DNA from: Chitinophagaceae bacterium
GTDB lineage: Bacteria; Bacteroidota; Bacteroidia; Chitinophagales; Chitinophagaceae
Direction of reading: 5' to 3'
Length of the DNA: 64,000 nt
Assembly (NCBI GenBank): GCA_024103425.1
Contig: JAGFIS010000017.1
Location: forward strand, 62,001 to 126,000
The position numbers were made by a program, and so were the translations under genes. The notes beneath the pieces are model-generated. The model had not been told where the DNA came from and made no database searches. It saw nothing but the letters and a program-made list of their open reading frames with translations. This document shows positions 43,980 to 52,155 of the stretch, one piece after another (positions within the stretch are counted from its first letter, which is position 1; each line of letters opens with the position of its first letter).

Positions 43980-43987
43980 CAAAGTTA
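43980..43987 (-). promoter_or_regulatory. -7 element (TAACTTTG) setting the start of the L,D-transpeptidase gene
   Basis: Exact TAnnTTTG on the minus strand. It overlaps the TTG that would start the longer frame at 43982, so a transcript from here cannot include that codon. The ATG at 43916 would have a leader of roughly 55-60 bases. Confidence 0.5.
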
Positions 43988-44458
43988 TCAGGATGAGACT
44001 TACGTTGAACTCATCTTGCGTTAAAAAACTAACAATAAATAGAAATCTGTTTAGTAAGCCGGGAGTGATTAATCATTTCTGACTTGCTTTTAGATTTCAA
44101 AAGATGGTTTAAGATTTTTAGTTTCAGTTCTCGTAAGCAATTCTGATATCTCTGCGTCACAATTTTTATAAACAGAAAACGAATCAGAATATTGTGTAAA
44201 AAAGCTGAGTTTTTAAGAAAAATTTTTTCTGTCAGTATTTCCCGTAACATAAAGTAAATCAAAGAAATTTAAAGTCGTAAAAGTGCTGATAATCTTGTTC
44301 GGATATTTACGAAAATTATAATTCCTAATAGGGGTATTGTCGGGACTTTTTGATACATGATGTGTCCCGTGAAGGAACCTGGAAATCAAATTGTACCCTA
44401 CCTTCGGGGAATAAAGACGTGAATCAAAAAGAATCTGAAAGTTGAAAACTATTTTAAA
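43988..44458. other. Intergenic stretch of about 470 bases with a possible folded element near 44332-44398
   Basis: No convincing gene. Near the thiolase end, GGGTA (44332-44336) can pair with TACCC (44394-44398), and CGGGAC (44341-44346) with GTCCCG (44364-44369), forming two nested stems. Just downstream, TACCTTCG (44399-44406) resembles a -7 element for the thiolase gene, so the stems may lie upstream of transcription and act, if at all, as DNA sites. The rest is AT-rich. Confidence 0.4.
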
Positions 44459-45664
44459 ATGGAAATGAAGAAAGCATATATCATAGATGCCGGAAGGACA
44501 GCCATTGGGAAGTTTGGTGGAGCGCTTAGCAGCGTAAGGCCTGATGATTTACTGGCAGTTGTGATCAGAGAAATAATAGAGAGAAATCCGTCTGTTGACC
44601 CTGCGCTGATAGAAGATGTTATCTCGGGTGATGCGAATCAGGCAGGAGAAGACAATCGCAATGTAGCAAGGATGTCGGCTTTGTTAGCCGGACTACCTGT
44701 ATGTGTGGCAGGTAATACCGTTAACAGATTATGTGCAAGCGGACTTCAGGCTGTCATGGATGCCTCACGCGCCGTGATGTGCGGTGATGGCAGGTTTTAT
44801 CTTGCAGGTGGTGTGGAGAGCATGTCACGTGCACCTTATGTAATGAATAAACCTGATGCAGCATTCAGCCGTAAACCGGAGGTTTTTGATACAACGATTG
44901 GTTGGCGGTTCCCGAATCCGAAGTTATCAGAAATACACCATCCATACTCTATGGGAGAGACGGCAGAGAATGTTGCCAGCAGATGGAAGATAACCCGTGC
45001 AGAACAGGATGCTTTTGCGCTGAGTAGCCAGGAAAAATATTTCAAAGCATTGAGTGAAAACAAATGGAAAGATGAAATTATTCCTGTCGAAGTGCCTCAG
45101 AAAAAAGGAGAGAGCATCATCTTCTCCATTGATGAACATCCGCGGAAAACATCCATGGAACAGTTGAGTAAACTGGAACCTGCTTTTGCCAAAGAAGGAA
45201 CGGTAACAGCAGGTAATGCAAGTGGAATTAATGATGGTGCAGCTATGCTGCTTATTGCTGATGAAACGGCAGTTAAAGAGTTTGGTCTTCAACCGATAGC
45301 AGTTGTAAAGAGTATGGCTGTGGCGGGTGTCGATCCTGCTATTATGGGTATCGGTCCCGTGCCCGCTACTCAAAAGGCACTTACCAGAGCAGGATTGAGC
45401 GTGGAAGATCTTGGGCTTATTGAATTGAATGAGGCTTTCGCTTCTCAATCAATTGCATGTATAAGAGACCTGAAATTGAATCCTGAAATTGTAAATGTCA
45501 ATGGAGGTGCAATTGCGCTTGGACATCCGCTAGGGGGTAGTGGTGCAAGAATTGCAACTACACTTTTATACGAATTGAAGAGAAGAAACGTAAAGTATGG
45601 ATTAGCAACTATGTGTGTAGGAGTAGGACAGGGCGCTGCAATGATTTTTGAAAATTACGAGTAA
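44459..45664 (+). CDS. Acetyl-CoA C-acyltransferase (thiolase)
   Basis: A 401-residue cytosolic thiolase that exchanges acetyl-CoA and acyl-CoA (beta-oxidation or acetoacetyl-CoA formation). The acylated Cys lies in NRLCASGLQ near residue 90, the His in GHPLGGSGAR near 353, and the second Cys in MCVGVGQGAAM near 388. NEAFASQSIAC near 326 is also conserved. A start at the second ATG (44465) is equally possible. It stands alone; no fadB-like partner is adjacent, so whether it is anabolic or catabolic is open. Confidence 0.94.
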   Translation: MEMKKAYIIDAGRTAIGKFGGALSSVRPDDLLAVVIREIIERNPSVDPALIEDVISGDANQAGEDNRNVARMSALLAGLPVCVAGNTVNRLCASGLQAVMDASRAVMCGDGRFYLAGGVESMSRAPYVMNKPDAAFSRKPEVFDTTIGWRFPNPKLSEIHHPYSMGETAENVASRWKITRAEQDAFALSSQEKYFKALSENKWKDEIIPVEVPQKKGESIIFSIDEHPRKTSMEQLSKLEPAFAKEGTVTAGNASGINDGAAMLLIADETAVKEFGLQPIAVVKSMAVAGVDPAIMGIGPVPATQKALTRAGLSVEDLGLIELNEAFASQSIACIRDLKLNPEIVNVNGGAIALGHPLGGSGARIATTLLYELKRRNVKYGLATMCVGVGQGAAMIFENYE

Positions 45665-45681
45665 CAGTTACAGATAGAAGG

Positions 45682-46866
45682 TTAACCCATCCTTTGAATT
45701 TCTTTCCTAACCATTCTGCTGTTCAGTAATAAAATCAGAAGCAGCAAAACTACTAATGTGATACCAACAATAATATCCGGGTATGGACTTAACACCCCCT
45801 GAGCGATTGAAAGTTTACTGAAAATATACTGCGCAACCATTACTACTGCTGTTGCAACCAGGAAAACCAGGAAATAGAGCGGAAGATATCGTCTTGTAAA
45901 ACTTTTCGCCAGCCATTTTGGTGAGTATCCCAGCAACAATAAAAGGCGGATATTGTCTTTGCTTTTGGCTATAGCGAGTTGCAAGTAAAATCCAAAGAGC
46001 ACTAAAGCCAGTAATACTACTAACAAACCAAAAATACCCATTGCAGCAACGACTCCTTCCAGTATTCCTTTGATACGACCGAATCTAACTTTATCCTTGT
46101 TGATGTGCAGATCGTTCTCCGCAAGGTACTTCAGCAGTTCAGGATTATTGGCATCCTTAACTTTAATTATGGTGCGTGCAGTACGTGTTACCGTATCGCC
46201 AGCGAGATATTTGTTTCCCCATTCGAGAAAACTCTCAGGAACCAATACAGAATTAATGCGATCGGTTAGCCCGACGACAGTCCCTCTGAAAGTCTGACTC
46301 GCTACGGGGCCCGTACATTCCAAAAAGAAATGAACCGACGAAATTGTTTTTTCTGACAGTTGGGGTAATCCTTGTGAAGGAGCAAAGACATTATACATCT
46401 CTAAAAACTCAGAGGATATGATTACGGGTACATCTTTCTGTCCGGGTACCCAACTGAAATTTGCAGGTAGTGTGTCAAGGAATGCAGTGTTTACGCTTTC
46501 AAGAAAAGCTTCGGAAGAGAAGGGTAGGGCAGATCCTGCCGAAACAGTTGCTTTGAATTTATTGGAAGTAACGGGTGCCACTTCTTCAATAGCACCCATT
46601 TCTTTCAGACGGGTAATATCGCTGCCGGAAAAGCTGTTATCTTTTCCCATATTCTCGTTGGTTATGGTTTTAGTTACCGATACATAGTCATAAGACCTGG
46701 ATTCTTTCGGAGCCTTTTTGTTAAGAAGATCCTGGATGTTTACAAACATCTGCACCGCCATAAGCAATACAATAAGCCCCACTGCCAGGCCCAGAGTTCC
46801 AACCCAGGCAGAAAAATGTCTCTTGGAACGTAACAAAGGTTTAATATCGCGATACTTCAATCCCAC
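45682..46866 (-). CDS. FtsX/MacB-like ABC transporter permease
   Basis: A 394-residue inner-membrane protein with the four-helix FtsX/MacB layout: one helix near residues 22-44, a large periplasmic domain (about 45-270) and three helices near 275, 325 and 370. It begins directly after the ATPase gene with no gap between them, so the two form one transporter. MacB-type exporters move lipoproteins, lipids or peptides, or act as mechanotransmitters. The operon partner upstream is a DUF4836 lipoprotein, so lipoprotein handling is a reasonable but unproven guess. Confidence 0.85.
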   Translation of the reverse strand: MGLKYRDIKPLLRSKRHFSAWVGTLGLAVGLIVLLMAVQMFVNIQDLLNKKAPKESRSYDYVSVTKTITNENMGKDNSFSGSDITRLKEMGAIEEVAPVTSNKFKATVSAGSALPFSSEAFLESVNTAFLDTLPANFSWVPGQKDVPVIISSEFLEMYNVFAPSQGLPQLSEKTISSVHFFLECTGPVASQTFRGTVVGLTDRINSVLVPESFLEWGNKYLAGDTVTRTARTIIKVKDANNPELLKYLAENDLHINKDKVRFGRIKGILEGVVAAMGIFGLLVVLLALVLFGFYLQLAIAKSKDNIRLLLLLGYSPKWLAKSFTRRYLPLYFLVFLVATAVVMVAQYIFSKLSIAQGVLSPYPDIIVGITLVVLLLLILLLNSRMVRKEIQRMG

Positions 46867-47502
46867 TTATAGTGATAGGGTTTTTTCATTTTCGAGGAAT
46901 GATGATCTCTTTAAATCAGCAAGAAGCATAGCGGCATTTCTTTTACTGCATTCTTCCGATATTAGCTCAAAAGCTTTTTGGCGGTTTTCTTCATCCAGAT
47001 GGCTGAAGGGCTCATCTAAAAGAAGCAGTTCAAAAGGTTGCATCAACGCGCGGATGATGGCAATTCTTTGCTGTTCACCATAACTGCATGTGCGGATAAT
47101 TTGCGAAAGTTTGGATGTTACCCCCAGTCGTTTAGCCATAGCCGTTATTTCATCTTCATTATGGTAGGGGTTGAGTTTCCTTTTTACCTCTATATTTTCA
47201 AACGCTGTTCTGTCTTCAAATAACTTTAAATCCTGAAAGACTATACTGATTTTTTCCCTTCGGAGAATTCCCTTCTTCTCATGGCTGATGGATTTTATAT
47301 CCCTGCCTTCAATTAATATCCGCCCTTCGTAATCATTTCTAATGCCATAAATGAAGTGGATTAGAGAGGTTTTTCCGCTACCCGAAGGAGCGACAACCTG
47401 TAAATGGTCAGAAGAATTTATTTCAAACTCTCTTCCCCATATCTCTGATCTTTCTCCCACTGAGATATACTTAGGTGAAATATTATGAAGAGACAAGTTC
47501 AT
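46867..47502 (-). CDS. ABC transporter ATP-binding protein with altered signature and no H-loop His
   Basis: A 211-residue ATPase. Walker A is APSGSGKTS near residue 40, the Q-loop is VFQDLKLF near 88 and Walker B is LLLLDEPFSHLD near 155. The signature reads CSYGEQQRI where LSGGQ is usual, so the second and third signature residues differ. After Walker B the segment that normally holds the switch His reads MLLADLKRSS, with no His. Both features suggest slow or regulated ATP hydrolysis, as in some MacB-like mechanotransmission systems. It sits between a DUF4836 lipoprotein (18 bases upstream) and the permease gene (no gap). Confidence 0.9.
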   Translation of the reverse strand: MNLSLHNISPKYISVGERSEIWGREFEINSSDHLQVVAPSGSGKTSLIHFIYGIRNDYEGRILIEGRDIKSISHEKKGILRREKISIVFQDLKLFEDRTAFENIEVKRKLNPYHNEDEITAMAKRLGVTSKLSQIIRTCSYGEQQRIAIIRALMQPFELLLLDEPFSHLDEENRQKAFELISEECSKRNAAMLLADLKRSSFLENEKTLSL

Positions 47503-47520
47503 TTTGATGCCCTAAGTATT

Positions 47521-49245
47521 TTATTGAGAAACCTTATTTCCCATCCCGATTGTGTCCATTGGCGGGTGTGCAAGTAAGCTGTCTAGTTCTGCAGAACTTT
47601 CCTTCTCCTCTTTTTTATTAATCTGATACATGTCATCCATATAGTGTAATAGTTGTTTTAAACTGTTGGTCTTTGTGTCTTTTAGTGTAAGCTTACCTGT
47701 ACCTGTAGTGCGGCTACCTGCTATTTCAGCACCATTTATAGTTAATACTCCCCAGAAGTTTCTGTTTCTATCCAAGAAATCATTTTTCTCTTTAGACCAG
47801 TCAGCAGCCCAATTAAAGATTCGCTCCAGATCAACCCTGGCACCGAGTGTGTTCCCGCTGATATCACCATACCATCCTGCTTCTCCTGATTCTTTTGCGT
47901 CCAGGTAATTGTTGAGAAAGTCTTTGTTGTTACTGATTGCCAAGCGCCCATTTCTCGCTATTTGGCTTACCATGTCAGTACGTTCGGAATTAATCAGGCT
48001 GTTCACTACTTTAGAAACTTTTTCAAAACTTTCTTTATCCCCTATACCAACACTGAAAAGAATATTTAGTGGCATGTTTTCTAGTTCCTTCAGTGAAGCA
48101 GTATCAGACAGATTTTTTTTCCGAAGATCGCTTACCGAAAAAATAACCTGACCGTTAAAGGCTTTGACAATGTCATCGAGAGACAGGTCGGCTTCTGCAA
48201 GAAAAACATTCACCAATCCATCCATTCCTGTCTTCTTGATGAGCTCTTTAATAATACCCGGTTTAACGTTGAATGCAGCAACTCCTGCAATATCATTAGA
48301 TGGAATTCTTGCAAAGTCTTTTTTATCTAACGGATTGCCCCTGTACTTTTTAATCAGACTAATCATTTCCTTATCGAAGTAAGCTCTGCCTGTAAATTTA
48401 ATTTCGCCATTCTCAAAGTTGACATTATATGTAGACCTCGCATCTTTGATCAGAGAATTAATAGGTAGAAGGCCAAATCCCATCATTCCTGTCTGGAATT
48501 CGATTGCTTTTTCATTATTCAACCATACTTTCACATCGCCCTTTTCGCTTAAAATATTAATCAGGCCTTTTTCTTTCATCAATGAATTGGCGGGCTTGAG
48601 TGTCATCAACTTTTCGACAAATGATTTTGTGTTGTTGATGTCAAATAATTCATCCTCAACTTTGTCTTTTTCTGCCGGCGGGTCATCTGCGTTTACTTCA
48701 GATTCCTGCTCTGATCCTTCGGCGTCCTCGGGTTCAACTACGTCAATATCCGACAACTTATCTGTGGATACGGCATAAACAAATCTATCCTTATTCCACC
48801 CTACAACGCCTTTCTCGCGAAGTACGAGTGTTTTAAATTTGTCCTTTGTCTCAACAGTTGAAGCAGGTGAGAGGCCTTCATTAAACTTCATAAACTCGTC
48901 TTCATTCCGGATGTGCCCGGCAGCAACCAAACCCATTTGCCCGTCTTTGTCTCGTGTAGCAAAGAATGTTAATCCCCCGTCAAGGGAGATGCCTGATTCT
49001 TCCGGGTGATTCATTAATGCTCTTACCCATTGTGGTACTGTTGAATCACTGATATAATCCTGAAAAATAGTCGTTGCACGAATTTCATCCAACGAAACCT
49101 TTTTAAGCATACTTTCCGTATCCCAATAGGTAACCATAAAGGCTTCTTCCGGTATCAGTCTGGCTACCTCATTTTTAGATTTGCAAGAGGAGAGCGTTAA
49201 GATGAAGATAAGAAAAATACCGGCGATCTTTGTAATCCTTTTCAT
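47521..49245 (-). CDS. DUF4836 family lipoprotein (574 aa)
   Basis: A signal peptide with lipobox LSSC (Cys near residue 21) precedes a long extracytoplasmic protein. The sequence NEVARLIPEEAFMVTYWDTESMLKK and the repeated two-lobe layout (FNVKPGIIKELIKKTGMDGLVNVFLAEADLSL near 320 repeats the theme) match the DUF4836 family of Bacteroidota. An acidic, low-complexity insert lies near residues 165-200. No function is established for the family. It lies 25 bases after hisS and leads into the ABC genes, so these four genes look like one operon. Confidence 0.88.
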   Translation of the reverse strand: MKRITKIAGIFLIFILTLSSCKSKNEVARLIPEEAFMVTYWDTESMLKKVSLDEIRATTIFQDYISDSTVPQWVRALMNHPEESGISLDGGLTFFATRDKDGQMGLVAAGHIRNEDEFMKFNEGLSPASTVETKDKFKTLVLREKGVVGWNKDRFVYAVSTDKLSDIDVVEPEDAEGSEQESEVNADDPPAEKDKVEDELFDINNTKSFVEKLMTLKPANSLMKEKGLINILSEKGDVKVWLNNEKAIEFQTGMMGFGLLPINSLIKDARSTYNVNFENGEIKFTGRAYFDKEMISLIKKYRGNPLDKKDFARIPSNDIAGVAAFNVKPGIIKELIKKTGMDGLVNVFLAEADLSLDDIVKAFNGQVIFSVSDLRKKNLSDTASLKELENMPLNILFSVGIGDKESFEKVSKVVNSLINSERTDMVSQIARNGRLAISNNKDFLNNYLDAKESGEAGWYGDISGNTLGARVDLERIFNWAADWSKEKNDFLDRNRNFWGVLTINGAEIAGSRTTGTGKLTLKDTKTNSLKQLLHYMDDMYQINKKEEKESSAELDSLLAHPPMDTIGMGNKVSQ

Positions 49246-49269
49246 ATAATATTTTTGACAATTTACTTT

Positions 49270-50631
49270 TTATTTTTCTGAGAGATAATTTACAAGGTTG
49301 GAAAAAGTTACAGACTCTTCTGTACCCGAATTGATATTCTTCACCCTGCAAGTTTTTTCTTCTAATTCTCTCGAACCTAAAATAGCAACAAACGGGATTT
49401 TTTTACGATCTGCAAACTTGAATTGTTTATCCATTTTAGCAGGTTCATAAAAAAGCTCACAGCCAATACCTCTTTGTCTGCATTCATTCATAAAATTGAA
49501 GGCGACAGTACTTTCCTTCTCACCCAGATTGAAGAAAAGCACTTTGGTACCCTCTGAAAGTGACTCGGGAAAAAGAGCCAGTTCTTCCATGACATCATAA
49601 ATCCTGTCAATTCCAAAACTGATACCAACTCCCGGAACATCCTTCACTCCAAAGAGGCCGGTAAGGTTATCGTACCTGCCACCACCCCCGATGCTACCGA
49701 TCTTTACGCCGGCAGCTACCACCTCATAGATGGTGCCTGTGTAATAATCAAGTCCGCGTGCAAGTGTTGTATCTAATTCAAAACCATCGCTAGCGCCTAA
49801 TCGTTTGAATACTTCTTCTAACTCCACAATTCCCTGCATCCCTGTTGGTGATGTTTTGAGAATCTCTCGAAGAGATGCCAGTCTTTCATCTACAGTTCCC
49901 GTTACTGATAAGAAAGTATTAATGATGGTTATGGCGTGATCTTTCAAATTTACTTTCTTTAATTCCTCAAGCACCTGATTCTTTCCGATTTTATCCAGCT
50001 TATCAATTGCGATAACAATAGTAGATAATAATTCAGGATGCCCCGTCACTTCAGCGATACCCGTAAGTACTTTACGATTATTGATTCTGATAGAAACGGG
50101 AATACTGAGTTTCTTAAATACGTCTCTGTAAAGAAGAGCAAACTCTGTATCAGCTATCAATGAATCTGTACCCGCCACATCTGCATCACACTGCATAAAC
50201 TCACGGTACCTGCCTTTTTGAGGCCTGTCTGCCCGCCAAACAGGTTGAATCTGGTAACGCTTGAATGGCATCACCAACTGGTGATAATTGATGGCAACAT
50301 ATCTCGCAAACGGAATTGTAAGATCATAACGCAATGCTCTGGATGTTAGATTCCTATCGTTCTTCCCCGATAAGATGTTTTGAAAAGCAATAGTAGCTTC
50401 CTCGTGTTTTGACGGATTGTCAAGCCCGTTGTTCAGGATCTTAAATATGAGTCTGTCGCCCTCTTCTCCATACTTACCCATCAGGGTTTCCAGATTTTCC
50501 ATAGCAGGCGTTTCAAGAGGTTGAAACCCATAGAGTTCAAATTTTTCTTTTATGATATCTGTTATGTACAATCTTTTACGCAATACTGCTGATCCAAAGT
50601 CACGCGTGCCCTGCGGAAGAGATGGCTTCAT
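49270..50631 (-). CDS. hisS: Histidyl-tRNA synthetase
   Basis: A 453-residue class II synthetase charging tRNA-His. The start is the ATG at 50631 (MKPSLPQGTRDF), the normal HisS opening; the longer frame from 50694 starts upstream of a promoter element and lacks similarity. Class II motifs: motif 2 around FKRYQIQPVWRADRPQKGRYREFMQ near residue 108-132, histidine-binding loop LARGLDYYTG near 288 and motif 3 GVGISFGIDRIYDV near 330. The anticodon-binding domain fills the last 100 residues. It leads the operon with the DUF4836 lipoprotein and ABC genes. Confidence 0.96.
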   Translation of the reverse strand: MKPSLPQGTRDFGSAVLRKRLYITDIIKEKFELYGFQPLETPAMENLETLMGKYGEEGDRLIFKILNNGLDNPSKHEEATIAFQNILSGKNDRNLTSRALRYDLTIPFARYVAINYHQLVMPFKRYQIQPVWRADRPQKGRYREFMQCDADVAGTDSLIADTEFALLYRDVFKKLSIPVSIRINNRKVLTGIAEVTGHPELLSTIVIAIDKLDKIGKNQVLEELKKVNLKDHAITIINTFLSVTGTVDERLASLREILKTSPTGMQGIVELEEVFKRLGASDGFELDTTLARGLDYYTGTIYEVVAAGVKIGSIGGGGRYDNLTGLFGVKDVPGVGISFGIDRIYDVMEELALFPESLSEGTKVLFFNLGEKESTVAFNFMNECRQRGIGCELFYEPAKMDKQFKFADRKKIPFVAILGSRELEEKTCRVKNINSGTEESVTFSNLVNYLSEK

Positions 50632-50655
50632 TTTTTGATTTATTGAGATGACGTG

Positions 50656-50663
50656 CAAAAATA
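50656..50663 (-). promoter_or_regulatory. -7 element (TATTTTTG) of the hisS operon
   Basis: Exact TAnnTTTG on the minus strand, about 24 bases before the chosen hisS ATG. It excludes the upstream ATG at 50694 from a transcript started here, which supports the shorter HisS. Confidence 0.5.
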
Positions 50664-50936
50664 CCCCAATTTTAAGACAGAGCCGGCTAACCAAAATAAT
50701 TTTTCATCGAGTATACCGGATTGATAATCCGGAGAATAGGATAAACCGCAGCAGCTGCTTTTTGTTAAGAAATTAACAAATAATTCGAAACATGTCTGGT
50801 AATTTTCGCATCTACTATCTGGAAATGGTTTGTTAGCTGAGTGAATTTAGGGTTGATTGTGCGTAAATTCCTTATTCGTTTGGAAAACTTTTTGAGTATT
50901 TTATTTTAAATTGCATGCTTTCGAAAAATAGACTCT

Positions 50937-51194
50937 ATGAGTTTAGAAGAGTTTGAAAATACACCTGATTCCAAAACGAGGAGATATATGCTGATGCGGA
51001 GCATCATGGATTACGGAATGGGCGTGATATATGTTGGAATCGGAACACTCATTATGTTGGCCAAACAACTCAATTTCAGAAACGAATTTGCCATGAGCTG
51101 GCCCGCTAAATTGTTAGGTGGTGTAGCTATTATCTATGGCCTTTTTAGAATATACAGAGGTTACAAAAAAGATTATTTTAAGAGGGATGACTGA
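50937..51194 (+). CDS. Small membrane protein (85 aa)
   Basis: A protein with two hydrophobic helices (about residues 22-41 and 55-73: YGMGVIYVGIGTLIMLAKQL and LLGGVAIIYGLFRIYRGY) and a basic C-terminal end (YKKDYFKRDD). No family recognised. It overlaps the start of the PstS-like gene by 8 bases, so the two are translationally coupled. Small proteins of this kind are often found before TonB/ExbBD or PstS-like genes in Bacteroidota; I cannot give it a function. Confidence 0.75.
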   Translation: MSLEEFENTPDSKTRRYMLMRSIMDYGMGVIYVGIGTLIMLAKQLNFRNEFAMSWPAKLLGGVAIIYGLFRIYRGYKKDYFKRDD

Positions 51195-52113
51195 AAAAAT
51201 CTTCGTCAGAATACTCACTCTGCTAATAGTAGCAGGATTTTTCTACAGCCTTACAGGATGCAGAAGCGGTAACACCCGGCCTGATCTGGATTCAGCAGAT
51301 TCCGGCACCATCCGTATCAGTGTAGATGAATCATTCCGTCCGCTGATTGATTCAGAAATCAGAGTGTATGAAGCATTGCATCCGAAAACAAAAATTATTG
51401 CAGAGTACAAACCCGAAGGAGAATGTTTTAAAGATTTAGATTCGGATAGTACAAGGATGATAATCGTAACCCGCTCATTGACAACTGAGGAAGAACGGTA
51501 TTACAAGGAAAAATACTACTCTTACCCCGTTATCAGCAGAATAGCTTTTGATGCAATTGCAGTAGTAGTGAAAAAAGGAGCTCCTGACTCTATTTTTTAT
51601 AAGGCTGATCTGAAATCCATTATAAACGGTGATGCTTTAAGCGATAAAAAAGTGATCTTTGACGGAGCAAAGGGATCAAGTGTCTTCAGATACATCCAGG
51701 ATTCCCTGATGAAAGGCGGAAATATTGATACTTCACGTGTATTCGCGGTAGATGGCAGTGAAGAGGTTTTAAAACGTGTTGAAGAAAATAGCAAGTTAAT
51801 TGGAATGGTGGGAGTAAGCTGGATTGGAAATCCTGAAGATACTACACAGACCAGTTTTCTGGAAAGAGTGAGCATAGCCTCTTTGGAATGCAGATGTCCT
51901 GAAGACGTTTTTGTTAAGCCTTATCAGGCAAACATAGCATTGGGAAGATACCCATTTACCCGAGGCCTGTATTTCATCCTTAGAGAGAATTATTCAGGTT
52001 TAGGAAGTGCTTTCGGTAATTTTTTAGAATCTGAAAGAGGACAATTAATTATAAACAGGGCTTATCTTGTGCCGGGAAAAGTAAATTTAAGTATTAGAAA
52101 AGCAGAATATTAA
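51187..52113 (+). CDS. PstS-like substrate-binding lipoprotein
   Basis: The start at the ATG at 51187 yields a lipoprotein signal (FVRILTLLIVAGFFYSLTGC, Cys20). The mature part, about 285 residues, matches the periplasmic phosphate-binding fold in the PstS-like branch: IRISVDESFRPLIDSEIRVYEALH near residue 38, AIAVVVKKGAPDSIF near 118 and FILRENYSGLGSAFGNFL near 275. No PstABC transporter genes are nearby, so phosphate import is not shown. Bacteroidota carry such proteins next to TPR and TonB-related genes; a role in binding or signalling is likely. The TPR gene follows after 42 bases. Confidence 0.85.
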   Translation: MTEKIFVRILTLLIVAGFFYSLTGCRSGNTRPDLDSADSGTIRISVDESFRPLIDSEIRVYEALHPKTKIIAEYKPEGECFKDLDSDSTRMIIVTRSLTTEEERYYKEKYYSYPVISRIAFDAIAVVVKKGAPDSIFYKADLKSIINGDALSDKKVIFDGAKGSSVFRYIQDSLMKGGNIDTSRVFAVDGSEEVLKRVEENSKLIGMVGVSWIGNPEDTTQTSFLERVSIASLECRCPEDVFVKPYQANIALGRYPFTRGLYFILRENYSGLGSAFGNFLESERGQLIINRAYLVPGKVNLSIRKAEY

Positions 52114-52155
52114 ACTATAAAACCTTAAATACATCCAAAAAATAAAATTGAAACA

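Noticed and set aside
44029..44262. Minus-strand frame of 77 codons upstream of the L,D-transpeptidase gene
   Set aside because: Lys/Ile/Leu-rich AT-driven translation with no domain, in an AT-rich intergenic region and no promoter or ribosome site evidence.
44927..45448. Minus-strand frame of 173 codons inside the thiolase gene
   Set aside because: Antisense shadow; Cys/His/Phe-rich composition and no start signals.
51187..52113. True phosphate transporter PstS
   Set aside because: No pstCAB or phoU nearby and the neighbour set is different; kept as PstS-like only.
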